NCBI RefSeq assembly: GCF_900111405.1 | Contig: NZ_FOHJ01000002.1 | Span: 62,001 to 126,000, forward strand | Reading direction: 5' to 3' | Source: Salinibacillus kushneri | GTDB taxonomy: Bacteria; Bacillota; Bacilli; Bacillales; Alkalibacillaceae | DNA: 64,000 nucleotides | Part shown: in pieces, positions 36,406-45,503 of the stretch | How the letters are laid out: each line of letters begins with the position of its first letter | Numbering within the stretch: position 1 is the stretch's first letter | Translations under genes and position numbers: made by a program | The notes under the pieces: model-generated | What the model saw: only the letters and a program-made list of their open reading frames with translations | The model's database searches: none | Told to the model about the DNA's origin: nothing

Positions 36406-38094
36406 GTGCTTATTTTTGAAAAGAGAGTACGGCATTTGCAGCGATACAGAGAAATTGCTACAGCCTTCTCCCGCAATGGCTTTGGCTTCCTTGTCAGAGA
36501 ACTGGGGATGGATACTATCCTATCCTTACCCAAGCGTTTATTCATTCACGATAAGGAAAAAGAAGTACATATCAAAACGAGAGGAGAGCGGGTTCGGTTA
36601 TTCTTAGAAGAATTAGGACCCACTTTTATCAAACTTGGACAAATTGCCAGCACACGACCGGATTTAATACCAGAGGATATTATTCAAGAAATGGAAAAGC
36701 TTCAGGATGAAGTGCCCCCTTTTCCATATCAGCAAGTAAAATCAATTATAGAGCGTGAATTGGGAGACGAAATAGAATCAATCTTTACTAAATTTGAAGA
36801 AACTCCCCTTGCCGCAGCATCGATTGGTCAGGTTCATTATGCTGTTTTAAAGACTGGTGAAAAAGTAGCTGTAAAGGTTCAGCGTCCAGATATTGAGGAT
36901 ATGATTAAGACGGATTTGGAAATTCTTCTGCAATTAGCGGTACTAGCGGAATTAAGACTTGAGTGGGCTGCTCAATATCAGGTAAGAGAGATGGTTGAGG
37001 AGTTTTCGAAGGCTATTTTAGATGAATTGGATTATGCCAAGGAAGGTCACAATGCCGATAAAATAGCAAAACAATTCCAGGAAACTCCAATGATCCAAAT
37101 CCCTGAGGTTTACTGGAATTTTACAACCAAAAAAGTTCTTACAATGGAATTTGTTGAAGGTACAAAGCTGAATGATTTGGATGCTCTTAAGGAAAAAGGG
37201 TATGACACTAAGCTTTTGGGTGAGCGAATTACGAATGCAGTTTTTCATCAAATCTTAATAGAGGGATTTTTTCATGGGGACCCCCATCCTGGTAACATCT
37301 CGATACTACCAGGAGAAGTAATTGTTTTTATGGATTTTGGACTGGCTGGTCGTATCACAAAAGGGATGAAGGATAATTTTGCTTCGCTTGTAATTTCGAT
37401 GATGCGTCAAAATACAGATGGGGTTATTAGAGCAATCACCAATATGGGACTCGTTCCCGATGATGTGGATATGCTGATGCTACGGGCGGATGTCGATGAG
37501 CTTCGGGAAAAGTATTATGATGTATCCCTTAGTCAAATAAGTTTAGGTGAGGCAGTCAATGATTTATTTGAGGTAGCTAATCGGCATCATATTAAGCTGC
37601 CCTCTGATCTCACATTGCTAGGAAAAACACTTCTTACTCTGGAAGGAATGGTAGAAAAATTAGATCCAGAGATTAGCATTATCCAAATTGCTGAGCCATT
37701 TGGAAAACAATTATTAAAGGAACGATACCACCCCAAAACGCTTGCTGAGAATTTGTTTAACCAGTGGAATGAGTTTAGGGAAATATTCATCGATATACCG
37801 AAAAATGTTCGTGAGCTGACATCGATGATTAAAAAGGGCAAGGTCCCTTTGGAATTATCAATGCCAAATCTTGAATTATTTTTGAATAAATTGGACCGGA
37901 TTAGTAATCGGCTGTCCTTCAGTATCGTCCTCCTTGCCTTTAGCATCATAATGGTAGGGTTGATTATAGGTTCAGCTTTGGGTGGAGAATCGTCATTAGT
38001 ATGGAACTTCCCCGCAGTTGAAATAGGATTTGTGGTTGCTACCTTAATGTTTCTTTGGCTCTTGTATTCTATATTCAGGTCTGGAAGGTTTTAA
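36406..38094 (+). CDS. UbiB/AarF (ABC1-type) atypical kinase
   Basis: This is a membrane-anchored protein-kinase-like ATPase linked in other bacteria to quinone and lipid metabolism. Family motifs are the KxGQ element GPTFIKLGQIASTRPDLIP (about residues 70-88), the Ala-rich loop PLAAASIGQVH, the VAVKVQRP lysine, the catalytic FHGDPHPGNI and the metal-binding FMDFGLAGR. Two membrane spans end the protein (FSIVLLAFSIIMVGLIIGSAL and IGFVVATLMFLWLLYS). The start is uncertain. AAAGGAGG (36396-36403) is too close to the GTG at 36406 and best fits an ATT at 36412, where homologues also begin (MIGKRVRHLQRY-like). The coordinate given is the GTG. Confidence 0.9.
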   Translation: MLIFEKRVRHLQRYREIATAFSRNGFGFLVRELGMDTILSLPKRLFIHDKEKEVHIKTRGERVRLFLEELGPTFIKLGQIASTRPDLIPEDIIQEMEKLQDEVPPFPYQQVKSIIERELGDEIESIFTKFEETPLAAASIGQVHYAVLKTGEKVAVKVQRPDIEDMIKTDLEILLQLAVLAELRLEWAAQYQVREMVEEFSKAILDELDYAKEGHNADKIAKQFQETPMIQIPEVYWNFTTKKVLTMEFVEGTKLNDLDALKEKGYDTKLLGERITNAVFHQILIEGFFHGDPHPGNISILPGEVIVFMDFGLAGRITKGMKDNFASLVISMMRQNTDGVIRAITNMGLVPDDVDMLMLRADVDELREKYYDVSLSQISLGEAVNDLFEVANRHHIKLPSDLTLLGKTLLTLEGMVEKLDPEISIIQIAEPFGKQLLKERYHPKTLAENLFNQWNEFREIFIDIPKNVRELTSMIKKGKVPLELSMPNLELFLNKLDRISNRLSFSIVLLAFSIIMVGLIIGSALGGESSLVWNFPAVEIGFVVATLMFLWLLYSIFRSGRF

Positions 38095-38132
38095 AGGGGG
38101 GAGTAGAACGAACATATTGTCATGTAGAAATG

Positions 38133-38165
38133 AGGATTGTCTTGATTTTGAGACAATCCTTTTTA
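38133..38165 (+). terminator. Terminator of the phasin-UbiB operon
   Basis: AGGATTGTCT and AGACAATCCT form a perfect 10-bp stem with an 8-base loop, followed by five T. Confidence 0.9.
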
Positions 38166-38509
38166 CATGAAAGTAATGGTTCCTTTTATGCATATCATGA
38201 TAATCTTTATAATACTGTTCTATATATTTTATCGATTAAATGCGAACCAGGTACTTTTGTTAACGCAAACTTTACCTTACCGGATAATCTAAAAGGAGCA
38301 TTACCTGAATGATATTTAAGTAACGATTCTATTAAAGAAAGGAAATCAATAGATACGATAATTAAACCCTTGCGAAGCAAGGGTTTGCCGACTAAGGAAA
38401 AAAGACGACAGGTTCATCTGTCTCATTTTTTATTGGGTTTGTATTTTTTCTTTGATAAAAACTTTTGCCATCCTCTTTTGGTACGGAGGATGGACATTAC
38501 TGCTTTATG
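38166..38509. other. 344-base gap with two hairpins
   Basis: AAACCCTTGC/GCAAGGGTTT (38364-38386, loop GAA) and CCATCCTC/GAGGATGG (38468-38493) are clear hairpins. The second lies 17 bases beyond the end of the minus-strand FMN reductase gene and may terminate it. Short open frames here have no ribosome site. Confidence 0.45.
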
Positions 38510-39052
38510 TCAGTCATTTACGTTTAATCCTTTTTGGAGAGATATCATTTCCTTCGCCAGCTTCTCTAAGCGACGAATCACCTTCTCATCCTCCAAATCT
38601 CCTTCTTCTGCAAAGGAGGTGTTGTGGATAAACACATTGTTGTTAGGAATTATTCCTTTTAAATAAGAAAGAATCGGTTTTAACTGGTAATCCCCTACTA
38701 AAGCGTGTTTTCCAGAGCCGCCTACAGTAATAAATCCGGTTACTTTTCCTTTAAAGGCGTTTTGCGGCATATAGTCTAATAAATTCTTAAAAGATCCTGA
38801 AATGGAGGCCTGGTAAATAGGGGTAGAAAACAAAAGAAAATCTGCTGTTGTGATTTTATTTACGACATCCCATGTATTCTGGTTGTAGAAAGAAAGAGAA
38901 GGACCATGGAATAATTCAACGTCTTCTTCTTTTAAATCAATTAGTTCCGTTTTGATAGTAGGATCTATTGCCTTTGCTGTATTCAAAAAGTGGTAAACAG
39001 CTTCTAAAATTTTGGAACCAACTAAGGAACCTGACACGCCTACTAGTTTCAT
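38510..39052 (-). CDS. NADPH-dependent FMN reductase family flavoprotein
   Basis: This 180-residue flavodoxin-like reductase has the phosphate-binding loop SGSLVGSK at residues 6-13, STPIYQASISGSFKNLLDYM in the middle (the conserved P-x-Y segment), and a GGSGKH loop near the isoalloxazine site. The ATG at 39052 follows AGGAGG with a 7-base spacing; the frame extends to 39082 without support. It acts in the cytosol, giving reduced flavin or reducing azo or quinone compounds. It is a single gene on the minus strand. Confidence 0.9.
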   Translation of the reverse strand: MKLVGVSGSLVGSKILEAVYHFLNTAKAIDPTIKTELIDLKEEDVELFHGPSLSFYNQNTWDVVNKITTADFLLFSTPIYQASISGSFKNLLDYMPQNAFKGKVTGFITVGGSGKHALVGDYQLKPILSYLKGIIPNNNVFIHNTSFAEEGDLEDEKVIRRLEKLAKEMISLQKGLNVND

Positions 39053-39301
39053 AAAAAAACCTCCTAAGCCTAAGTTCATCATAATCCCATCGTATCATTT
39101 TCAGGCACGAGTAGACAGGATTGTGCTCCAGGTTAGATGGGGAGGTTAACCAAATAAAATTGATGATAGCTGCTGGAATATAGCATAATATCACGAATAC
39201 GGGAGTGAGGCTTTGAATTGTAGTCCATTTAAGCATCACCTGGGCATCCATTTGGTACTCTACATCAGACGAAAAATATCCGATGAAACAAGCATAAAAG
39301 T

Positions 39302-39335
39302 GGAGGACAAATCTATAGATCTGTCCTCCGGCTCA
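39302..39335 (-). terminator. Terminator of the murR-murQ-murP-mupG cluster
   Basis: GGAGGACA (39302-39309) and TGTCCTCC (39322-39329) pair around an AATCTATAGATC loop; the minus strand continues ACTTTTATG. It follows the mupG stop codon by about 8 bases. Confidence 0.7.
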
Positions 39336-39336
39336 A

Positions 39337-40407
39337 TTATTCGGTCCATTCCATTTTAAACGCAACTCCACCTTTGATATATGGAAGTAAATATCGATCT
39401 TCAGGGATAACCCGGCCAATCACATTAACCTTTTCGTCAGCCGGAAGATTGCGTTTGGTAATTTGAATTTCTCCTTGATAGCGTCCGTATTTTTCATTAT
39501 CAATCGTAATGGATCCTTCTGTACGTTCCCCTGTATGATTAGCTTGGACCGGAAAATGTCCAATCAGTCCGTATTGTCTGGATTCTGCAGATCGAATGAC
39601 ATCTCTTGCTGGATCCAGGCGATTGGTTTGCTTTTCTTGTAATTGATTTTTTATATCTTCCTGGGTTGTATAGGGTTTTGCTCTAAGTCGAACTACTTGA
39701 TTGCGATAATCTGCAAATTGTCTCTTCGAATCCTCATTAATCGACGGATCCCCAATTAAAATCTTATCTACCCATTGATTATGATGGAATTCCATAAAGG
39801 AAGAAAAGCTGGAACGGTTCCGATGAGCTTCAATGGTTGGAAGCCCCTGATAAACAGGGCCTCTTTGTTCCCCATCGCCTGGAATAAAAGCCATTACGGT
39901 CAATCCCTCAGCCTTTAAAAACTTATTTTTTTCATTGAAATCTTTGATACTTAAACCGGTTTCCGGGCGAGGATAGTAATTGTGCCAGGCTTCAATCCTA
40001 GAAAAATCAGTTCCATTTTTTCGTAAAGCTTCCATATTTTCATGTGTGATTGTACTGGCATTCAATGCAACCTTCATTTTATTGGATAATGCAGCAATGG
40101 TTTCATCAGAAATTCCGTAATCAACGCGCAGTCCTGTAAGTCCCCATTCCTTTAAATGGTGAGCGTTGTCCCAGGGAAAGCCTAGGTAGTCCAGTGATTT
40201 GGGCGAAATATCTGCAAACAGTTCCATATCGTAGGTCTTGGCGAGCTTGCCTAAGTCAACTAATCCTTTTTTATAGGTTTCAGGGTTGTCCTCCGGGATG
40301 TGCAGGGAAGTAAAAATACTAGTAAACCCGAGTTTACTCATGGATTGAATATAAGATTCCTGTTCCGTTACGGAATGATTCGACAAATAGATGGAGACAC
40401 CGAGCAA
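39337..40407 (-). CDS. mupG: 6-phospho-N-acetylmuramidase MupG (DUF871 TIM barrel)
   Basis: MupG cleaves MurNAc-6-phosphate-GlcNAc inside the cell after PTS uptake. The 356-residue protein has an N-terminal TIM barrel (about 1-235: LGVSIYLSNHSV, SIFTSLHIPED, LFADISPKSL, LRVDYGI, EAWHNYYPRPETGLS) and a C-terminal cyclophilin-like domain (ESRQYGLIGHFPVQANHTGERTEG split at residue ~300, YIKGGVAFKMEW). The TTG start at 40407 follows AAAGGTG with spacing 8. It is the last gene of the muramic-acid cluster, the same set seen in staphylococci, which supports the function. Confidence 0.93.
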   Translation of the reverse strand: MLGVSIYLSNHSVTEQESYIQSMSKLGFTSIFTSLHIPEDNPETYKKGLVDLGKLAKTYDMELFADISPKSLDYLGFPWDNAHHLKEWGLTGLRVDYGISDETIAALSNKMKVALNASTITHENMEALRKNGTDFSRIEAWHNYYPRPETGLSIKDFNEKNKFLKAEGLTVMAFIPGDGEQRGPVYQGLPTIEAHRNRSSFSSFMEFHHNQWVDKILIGDPSINEDSKRQFADYRNQVVRLRAKPYTTQEDIKNQLQEKQTNRLDPARDVIRSAESRQYGLIGHFPVQANHTGERTEGSITIDNEKYGRYQGEIQITKRNLPADEKVNVIGRVIPEDRYLLPYIKGGVAFKMEWTE

Positions 40408-40461
40408 TATAATTCACACCTTTCTATTTGAAAAAGGGAGAAATCCATTCTCCCTTTGTAT

Positions 40462-41841
40462 TTAGTCTAGGTTATCCGCCATCTCTTCTTTAAATCCGAA
40501 GAAGTACGTCATGATAAAGCCGGCGGTATAAGTGATTAGTAGACCGATGAAATAAAATAGAAACTTATTATCAACTATGAGTGGAATAAGTGGGATACCA
40601 GATACCCCGATACCAGAAGATGCTGTACCTACTACTGCCTGATACGCTCCTCCAACAGCAGCACCTAAACAAGCGGTAATAAATGGACGTCCTAACGGAA
40701 GAGTGACCCCATAAATTAATGGTTCACCGATTCCGAGAAATCCTGTTGGAAGACCACCTTTAATCACATTACGCAGTCGTTTATTTCTCGTTTTTACATA
40801 TATTGCAATCGCTGCTCCAACCTGACTGGCTCCAGCCATCGCCAAAATTGGAAGTAATGCCGTTGAACCAAAGGAATTAATTAATTCCATATGGATTGGG
40901 GTTAATCCATGGTGAAGACCAAACATAACTAATGGTAGGAAAAATCCCCCTAGTAAAGCTCCGGCTACTGCACTTCCTAAAGCACCACCAAGGCTTAATA
41001 CAGCATTAATCCCAGAAGTAATACCAGTAGATAGAATACCGGCGACTGGTTGAACCACAACTAATGTTAGCAAACCAACCACTAAGATCGTTAATAATGG
41101 CGTAAAGATGATATCGACAACATTTGGGATAATCTTTCGGAATTGCTTCTCGAAAAATACCATTAACCAGGCTGCGAACATGGCACCAATTAATCCTCCA
41201 TATCCCGGAGCTAAATCGTTTCCAAAGAGGGTAATATCAGCTAAGGCTGGATTCATCGTGATAATTCCAGCAATGGCACCTAATACGGGTGTCCCGCCAA
41301 ATTCTTTTGCAGTATTCCAGCCTACGATAATAGCTAAATAGGAGAAAATACTTCCCCCTAAAACGATTAGAAGCTGCATCCAGGTTAAGGATGTATCCAC
41401 ACCGGCATTGTTTAAAAATCCAGCTGTACCATTGATAATACCTGAACCGACAATACCAGGTATCAGTGGAATGAAAATACCGCCAATTTTACGGAGCAGA
41501 TTCTTAAATGGTGTATTATTTTTCTTCTTAATGTTCGCCTTTGTCTTATCGGCAAGATCATCTTCATTTACATCAAGCTCTTCTCCCATTTGAATCCCTG
41601 TAATATTTGTGATGTGATCTGACACTTTGTTTACAGTACCTGGACCAACCACAATTTGCAGGGTATCATCCTCGACGACTCCCATAACCCCATCTATTTG
41701 TTTCAAATCTTTTACATTGGCTTTTGCATCATCTTTTAAATTAAGTCTTACACGGGTCATGCAGTGGGTAAAAGAACGGATGTTTTCTTCTCCCCCAACT
41801 TGTTTAAGAATCTCTCTCGCTAATTGTTCTTCTTTTTTCAT
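40462..41841 (-). CDS. murP: PTS N-acetylmuramic acid transporter subunit IIBC
   Basis: It imports and phosphorylates MurNAc (or MurNAc-GlcNAc). The 459-residue protein has an EIIB domain (about 1-85) with the phosphorylated Cys27 in SFTHCMTRVRL and the VVGPGTVNKV motif, then an EIIC domain of eight to ten spans with GGFFLPLVMFGLHHGLTPIH and the GIGEPLIYGVTLP signature. No EIIA domain is attached, as usual for MurP. It begins 21 bases after murQ and ends 54 bases before mupG, so it is co-transcribed. Confidence 0.93.
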   Translation of the reverse strand: MKKEEQLAREILKQVGGEENIRSFTHCMTRVRLNLKDDAKANVKDLKQIDGVMGVVEDDTLQIVVGPGTVNKVSDHITNITGIQMGEELDVNEDDLADKTKANIKKKNNTPFKNLLRKIGGIFIPLIPGIVGSGIINGTAGFLNNAGVDTSLTWMQLLIVLGGSIFSYLAIIVGWNTAKEFGGTPVLGAIAGIITMNPALADITLFGNDLAPGYGGLIGAMFAAWLMVFFEKQFRKIIPNVVDIIFTPLLTILVVGLLTLVVVQPVAGILSTGITSGINAVLSLGGALGSAVAGALLGGFFLPLVMFGLHHGLTPIHMELINSFGSTALLPILAMAGASQVGAAIAIYVKTRNKRLRNVIKGGLPTGFLGIGEPLIYGVTLPLGRPFITACLGAAVGGAYQAVVGTASSGIGVSGIPLIPLIVDNKFLFYFIGLLITYTAGFIMTYFFGFKEEMADNLD

Positions 41842-41862
41842 TAGGTTCCCCCCCTAATTGAT

Positions 41863-42747
41863 TTATTTCGTATACCGGACAAAGCCTTTTGACTCTTCTA
41901 ATTTTTCTGCTGCCTGTTCGTAAGTGCAGTTTAATAGAATCATAACAATAGCCGCTTTCACCTGGTGATGGGCTTTTTCGAAATGTCCTTCTGCAGTTTC
42001 ATAATCAACGTTAGTAGCTTCCATAATGATTCGCTTCGATCTTTCCACTAACTTTTGATTGGTTGGCTGTACATCGACCATTAAGTTTTGATAAACCTTG
42101 CCAATTCCAATCATTGCCGTTGTTGTAATCATGTTTAAAACAAGTTTTTGAGCAGTACCAGCTTTTAGTCGTGTGGAGCCGGTTACAACTTCCGGACCTG
42201 TTAACACTTCAATGGCTACATCAGCAGCTTCTCCTATTTTCGAATTCTTATTGTTACTGATACTGACAGTGCTTGCGCCTATACGTTTGGCATATTCTAA
42301 ACCTCCCATTACATAAGGAGTTCTACCACTGGCAGCGATACCTACAACGGTGTCTTTTTCCATTAATGAAAGGTTTCTAAGGTCGTCACCTCCTAAGGTT
42401 TTATTGTCCTCTGCACCTTCAATTGCATCTGTAATCGCTTTTGAGCCACCTGCAATTAGACCTTGTACCATTTCAGGAGATACCCCAAAAGTGGGCGGGC
42501 ATTCTGAAGCGTCTAATATTCCTAAACGACCACTCGTTCCAGCACCCAAATAGATTAATCGTCCTTCTTGATTAAACGACTGAATAACCAAGTTAACAGC
42601 CTTTTCAATTTGAGGAATCTCCTTCTCAATTGCTGATGGGACCTGATAATCTTCTTGGTTCATGATTTGCAGGATTTCCTTGATTGATTTGGTGTCTAAG
42701 TCTTGACTATTGGGGTTTCTTGTTTCTGTCGTTAATTTATTTAGCAT
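41863..42747 (-). CDS. murQ: N-acetylmuramic acid 6-phosphate etherase
   Basis: It removes lactate from MurNAc-6-P to give GlcNAc-6-P in cell-wall recycling. The 294-residue SIS-domain protein shows LTTETRNPNSQDLD at the start, LIYLGAGTSGRLGILDASECPPTF (signature split here at residue ~78), GDDLRNLSL, GIAASGRTPYV and GSTRLKAGTAQKLVLNM. The C-terminal helical part has MVDVQPTNQKL. It lies between the murR regulator gene and murP in one minus-strand unit. Confidence 0.96.
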   Translation of the reverse strand: MLNKLTTETRNPNSQDLDTKSIKEILQIMNQEDYQVPSAIEKEIPQIEKAVNLVIQSFNQEGRLIYLGAGTSGRLGILDASECPPTFGVSPEMVQGLIAGGSKAITDAIEGAEDNKTLGGDDLRNLSLMEKDTVVGIAASGRTPYVMGGLEYAKRIGASTVSISNNKNSKIGEAADVAIEVLTGPEVVTGSTRLKAGTAQKLVLNMITTTAMIGIGKVYQNLMVDVQPTNQKLVERSKRIIMEATNVDYETAEGHFEKAHHQVKAAIVMILLNCTYEQAAEKLEESKGFVRYTK

Positions 42748-42881
42748 GATTTCACCCTTTCAAGAAACCGTTTTCATACATACATTTTATGGTTATTGAA
42801 ATTATATGCCAATTAAATTATATAAATGTATGAAACTAAATTTCATGATGATCAAAAAATTATACTTGTACGGATATTGGA

Positions 42882-43730
42882 CTATCTTCGAAGTCGTATA
42901 ACTTCATTTCTTGCTTCGTGATATTGAGGGAGCACATCTTCACCTTTGGTTTTAAAGACACTGAGATATAAGGCGTCAATAATGGTCAGTTGCGTCATTC
43001 TGGAAGGGATGCTCCCAATTCGATAATCATGTTCAACTATTGGAGTACAAAGGCGGATATCTGCTTCTTTATACAGGGGCGATTTATCCAGGTTCGTAAT
43101 CGCAATAACGGATGCACCCTCTTTTTGTGCAAATCTGGATAATTCCAATACATCTTTTGTCTTTCCGGACATACTTATGGCCATAATAACGTCGTTTTTC
43201 TTTAAATAGGGAATGGATGATAATAAAAAATGGAAATCCTGATGGGCGGTACATGCATAACCTAATTTAGTGAATTTATAATAACCATCTACAGCAGCTG
43301 TGGCTGAGCCTCCAACCCCGTAGAAAATGAGCCTTTCTGCATGATTGACCGTATGAACGGCTTTTTGAAATTCCTTTCGATCTAATGATGTAGGAATAGC
43401 TTCAATGGCAGAGGTATTGACATGAGTTACTTTTTGAAAAATATCATAGGGCTCACTTTTATCCTGTAGAAAATTAAAATCCGTCAGTTTCTCCTCGTTC
43501 ATCGCCAATTCCTTGACAAGCTCTAATTTAAATGACTTAAAGCTTCCAATGCCGATTGATTTGCAGAATCGAACCACACTGGATTCACTGGTACCTGATT
43601 TTTGAGAAAGTTCTTTGGTTGTCATGTTGGGGATAAGCTCTGGCTGTTTCAGTACATATAAACCCATTTTCTTTTCAGCTTCAGATAATGAAGGTAGACT
43701 ATCTTTAATTCTGGTTAGTAATGGCCCCAT
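42882..43730 (-). CDS. murR: MurR/RpiR family transcriptional regulator
   Basis: The 282-residue protein has an N-terminal HTH_6 domain (about 1-75: SLSEAEKKMGLYVLKQPE, MTTKELSQKSGTSESSVVRF) and a C-terminal SIS sugar-phosphate-binding domain (about 125-250: ERLIFYGVGGSATAA, ISMSGKTKDVLEL, GASVIAITN). It stands directly upstream of murQ in the same direction. Control of the muramic-acid genes by a sugar phosphate such as MurNAc-6-P is therefore likely. The 134-base gap to murQ may hold its operator; the dyad around ATACATTTATA/TATAAATGTAT (about 42777-42831) is a candidate. Confidence 0.88.
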   Translation of the reverse strand: MGPLLTRIKDSLPSLSEAEKKMGLYVLKQPELIPNMTTKELSQKSGTSESSVVRFCKSIGIGSFKSFKLELVKELAMNEEKLTDFNFLQDKSEPYDIFQKVTHVNTSAIEAIPTSLDRKEFQKAVHTVNHAERLIFYGVGGSATAAVDGYYKFTKLGYACTAHQDFHFLLSSIPYLKKNDVIMAISMSGKTKDVLELSRFAQKEGASVIAITNLDKSPLYKEADIRLCTPIVEHDYRIGSIPSRMTQLTIIDALYLSVFKTKGEDVLPQYHEARNEVIRLRR

Positions 43731-43861
43731 ACTGTCATTTCCTTTCTGTTTCTATTTTAAGGAATATTATACAGCAATATGGGTTAATGGGACAGGTATA
43801 AAGCGGGAAGGAAGGTTAAGAAATACCACGGGAGATAGGGGGCTACACTGTCCTAACCCCC

Positions 43862-44434
43862 TTAACGTTCATTCTTTCTCCCTAGTGAGTATAGAGACGA
43901 TGGAACAAGCTCCTGATCAGTCATCAGATATTCATGACTTCTCATTAATATTGTTTGTAGATTTGCTGAGACATCATAAGCATTATAAGCACAAACAGAC
44001 ATCAGTCTCATATGATTTACACTTTTATCAGCGAGACATTCAAATTCATCCAATTTATTTACTATATCATTTTGCTCCTTCCAGTTAACATGTGCCCAAG
44101 TACGAATATTGATGTCTTTTTCCAAAAAAGGTTTCAGTATATCATAAAAATGTTCAACAATATGGTGAATGTGGAAATCGCCATAAGAGCGATAAAATTG
44201 CTGATTATCTATTAAATGTACATATTTTTGTCCGTTGTCATGTTGAAGCCTTTTTTTAATTTCTGGAAATAATGCGGCTTCCTCGATAACGATAAGGTGA
44301 TGATTTCTCTCAATTCCTGCATGTATATAGGCTATTAGGTTTTCTAAGTAGCATTGATTATCTTCAAAGATATATAAAATATGTGCATTATTGTTGACCT
44401 GTAAATCCTTTGTTAGAAATAGCTTATTTGTCAA
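43862..44434 (-). CDS. MEDS-domain sensory protein (stand-alone)
   Basis: The MEDS domain (methanogen/methylotroph DcmR sensory) is a RecA-like sensing module. This protein of about 190 residues is only that domain. It has NNAHILYIFEDNQCYLENL near the N-terminus, IERNHHLIVIEEAAL, YVHLIDNQQFYRSYGDF, and RTWAHVNWKEQN toward the C-terminus, and ends with SHEYLMTDQELVPSSLYSLG. The same tail motif (YLMTDQE-V-S-LY) ends its upstream neighbour. The TTG at 44434 has AGGGTG 6 bases upstream; a GTG at 44443 is the alternative. It starts 28 bases after the XRE-MEDS gene, so the two form an operon. Confidence 0.8.
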   Translation of the reverse strand: MTNKLFLTKDLQVNNNAHILYIFEDNQCYLENLIAYIHAGIERNHHLIVIEEAALFPEIKKRLQHDNGQKYVHLIDNQQFYRSYGDFHIHHIVEHFYDILKPFLEKDINIRTWAHVNWKEQNDIVNKLDEFECLADKSVNHMRLMSVCAYNAYDVSANLQTILMRSHEYLMTDQELVPSSLYSLGRKNER

Positions 44435-44462
44435 TTGTTTCACCCTTTTCTTTAATGCTCTG

Positions 44463-45281
44463 TTACTCCTGTTGTTTTTTCTGTAGAAATAAGGATGGGT
44501 AAGCGGATGAATCAGATGATGGAAGCCCGATTTGATAGAGAGGTGATTCGACTATTTCCTGATCGGTCATTAAATATGGATATATTCGCATCATTTTGAT
44601 GTAATCACCTGCGGAAGTCACCGTCGCATTATATGAACGAACGAATAGGATATGATTGCAATCTATTCTTTCTTTTATTATCTTCCAGTCTTTCTCTGCA
44701 TTGTGAAACCAATTTATAGAAGAATTTTGTTCATCATGCAGCCATATTCCTGCTGAGGGTGTGTTTTCAAGTAGAGAATACAAGTACTGTTTCACATCTT
44801 CAGGTTCCTGATTTGCAAGGTAACTCTTTTCAATCAAGTATATATGGTTAAATAAATCATGTTTAGAGAAAATCGTTTCAAGACTTTTACGAATCAGGTT
44901 AATGTTCTTATCTTCATCAATTATGATACTGTAACATTCTTTTTCCAATCCTGCTAATAAAAAGGTAACCGCTTGTTGAATATAGTTTTCAAAGCTATTA
45001 AATAGATATAAAACTTGACCGCTATCTTCTTTTCTAAAGAATTCTGATATTACATTGGAAGAAGTTTCTTTAATAGGATGATCACATAGTTGCTCTTGAA
45101 AGAACATGAACGGGTCAAAGCCTAACGCTTTTGAGATATTAATTGCTACGGTAATTCCAGGATCACGTTTTCCATTTTCTATCTGCGAATAGTAACCCCT
45201 GTCAATAAATGCAAAGGAAGCTACCTGTTCCTGAGTCATTTTATTTGATTTGCGAAATTGGATTAACCATTCCCTTTTCAT
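44463..45281 (-). CDS. XRE-type DNA-binding protein fused to a MEDS sensory domain
   Basis: Residues 1-66 form a Cro/C1-type helix-turn-helix (MTQEQVASFAFIDRGYYSQIE, GKRDPGITVAINISKALGF). Residues about 80-265 form a MEDS domain (SGQVLYLFNSFENYIQQAV, CYSIIIDEDKNI, IYLIEKSYL, AGIWLHDEQNSSINWFHNAE), ending YPYLMTDQEIVESPLYQIG. The ATG at 45281 follows TTGGAGG. It shares its upstream region with a divergent Spo0E-like gene, a natural target for its DNA-binding half. A signal-responsive regulator that acts on sporulation phosphorelay output is inference from this arrangement. Confidence 0.85.
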   Translation of the reverse strand: MKREWLIQFRKSNKMTQEQVASFAFIDRGYYSQIENGKRDPGITVAINISKALGFDPFMFFQEQLCDHPIKETSSNVISEFFRKEDSGQVLYLFNSFENYIQQAVTFLLAGLEKECYSIIIDEDKNINLIRKSLETIFSKHDLFNHIYLIEKSYLANQEPEDVKQYLYSLLENTPSAGIWLHDEQNSSINWFHNAEKDWKIIKERIDCNHILFVRSYNATVTSAGDYIKMMRIYPYLMTDQEIVESPLYQIGLPSSDSSAYPSLFLQKKQQE

Positions 45282-45503
45282 CTCTATCCTCCAATCTCAC
45301 TTCACTAGTACACATATCCTTAATAGTTTAGCAAATATTAAGTATGCCTTGTGTGGCTACTTGCCACATAGCATCTGTTGAATTTTATTGTGAAAACATT
45401 ACCATTATATTTGTCCCATTAAAAAAGAGGGGAGGGTGCATGCATCTTTGTGACCATTCATATTTTACCTGACGACGAATGCGTGCAAAGGAATGAAAAC
45501 ACT

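Noticed and set aside
38055-38312. Plus-strand frame after the UbiB-type gene
   Set aside because: It starts inside the kinase gene, crosses the terminator hairpin at 38133-38165 and has no ribosome site.
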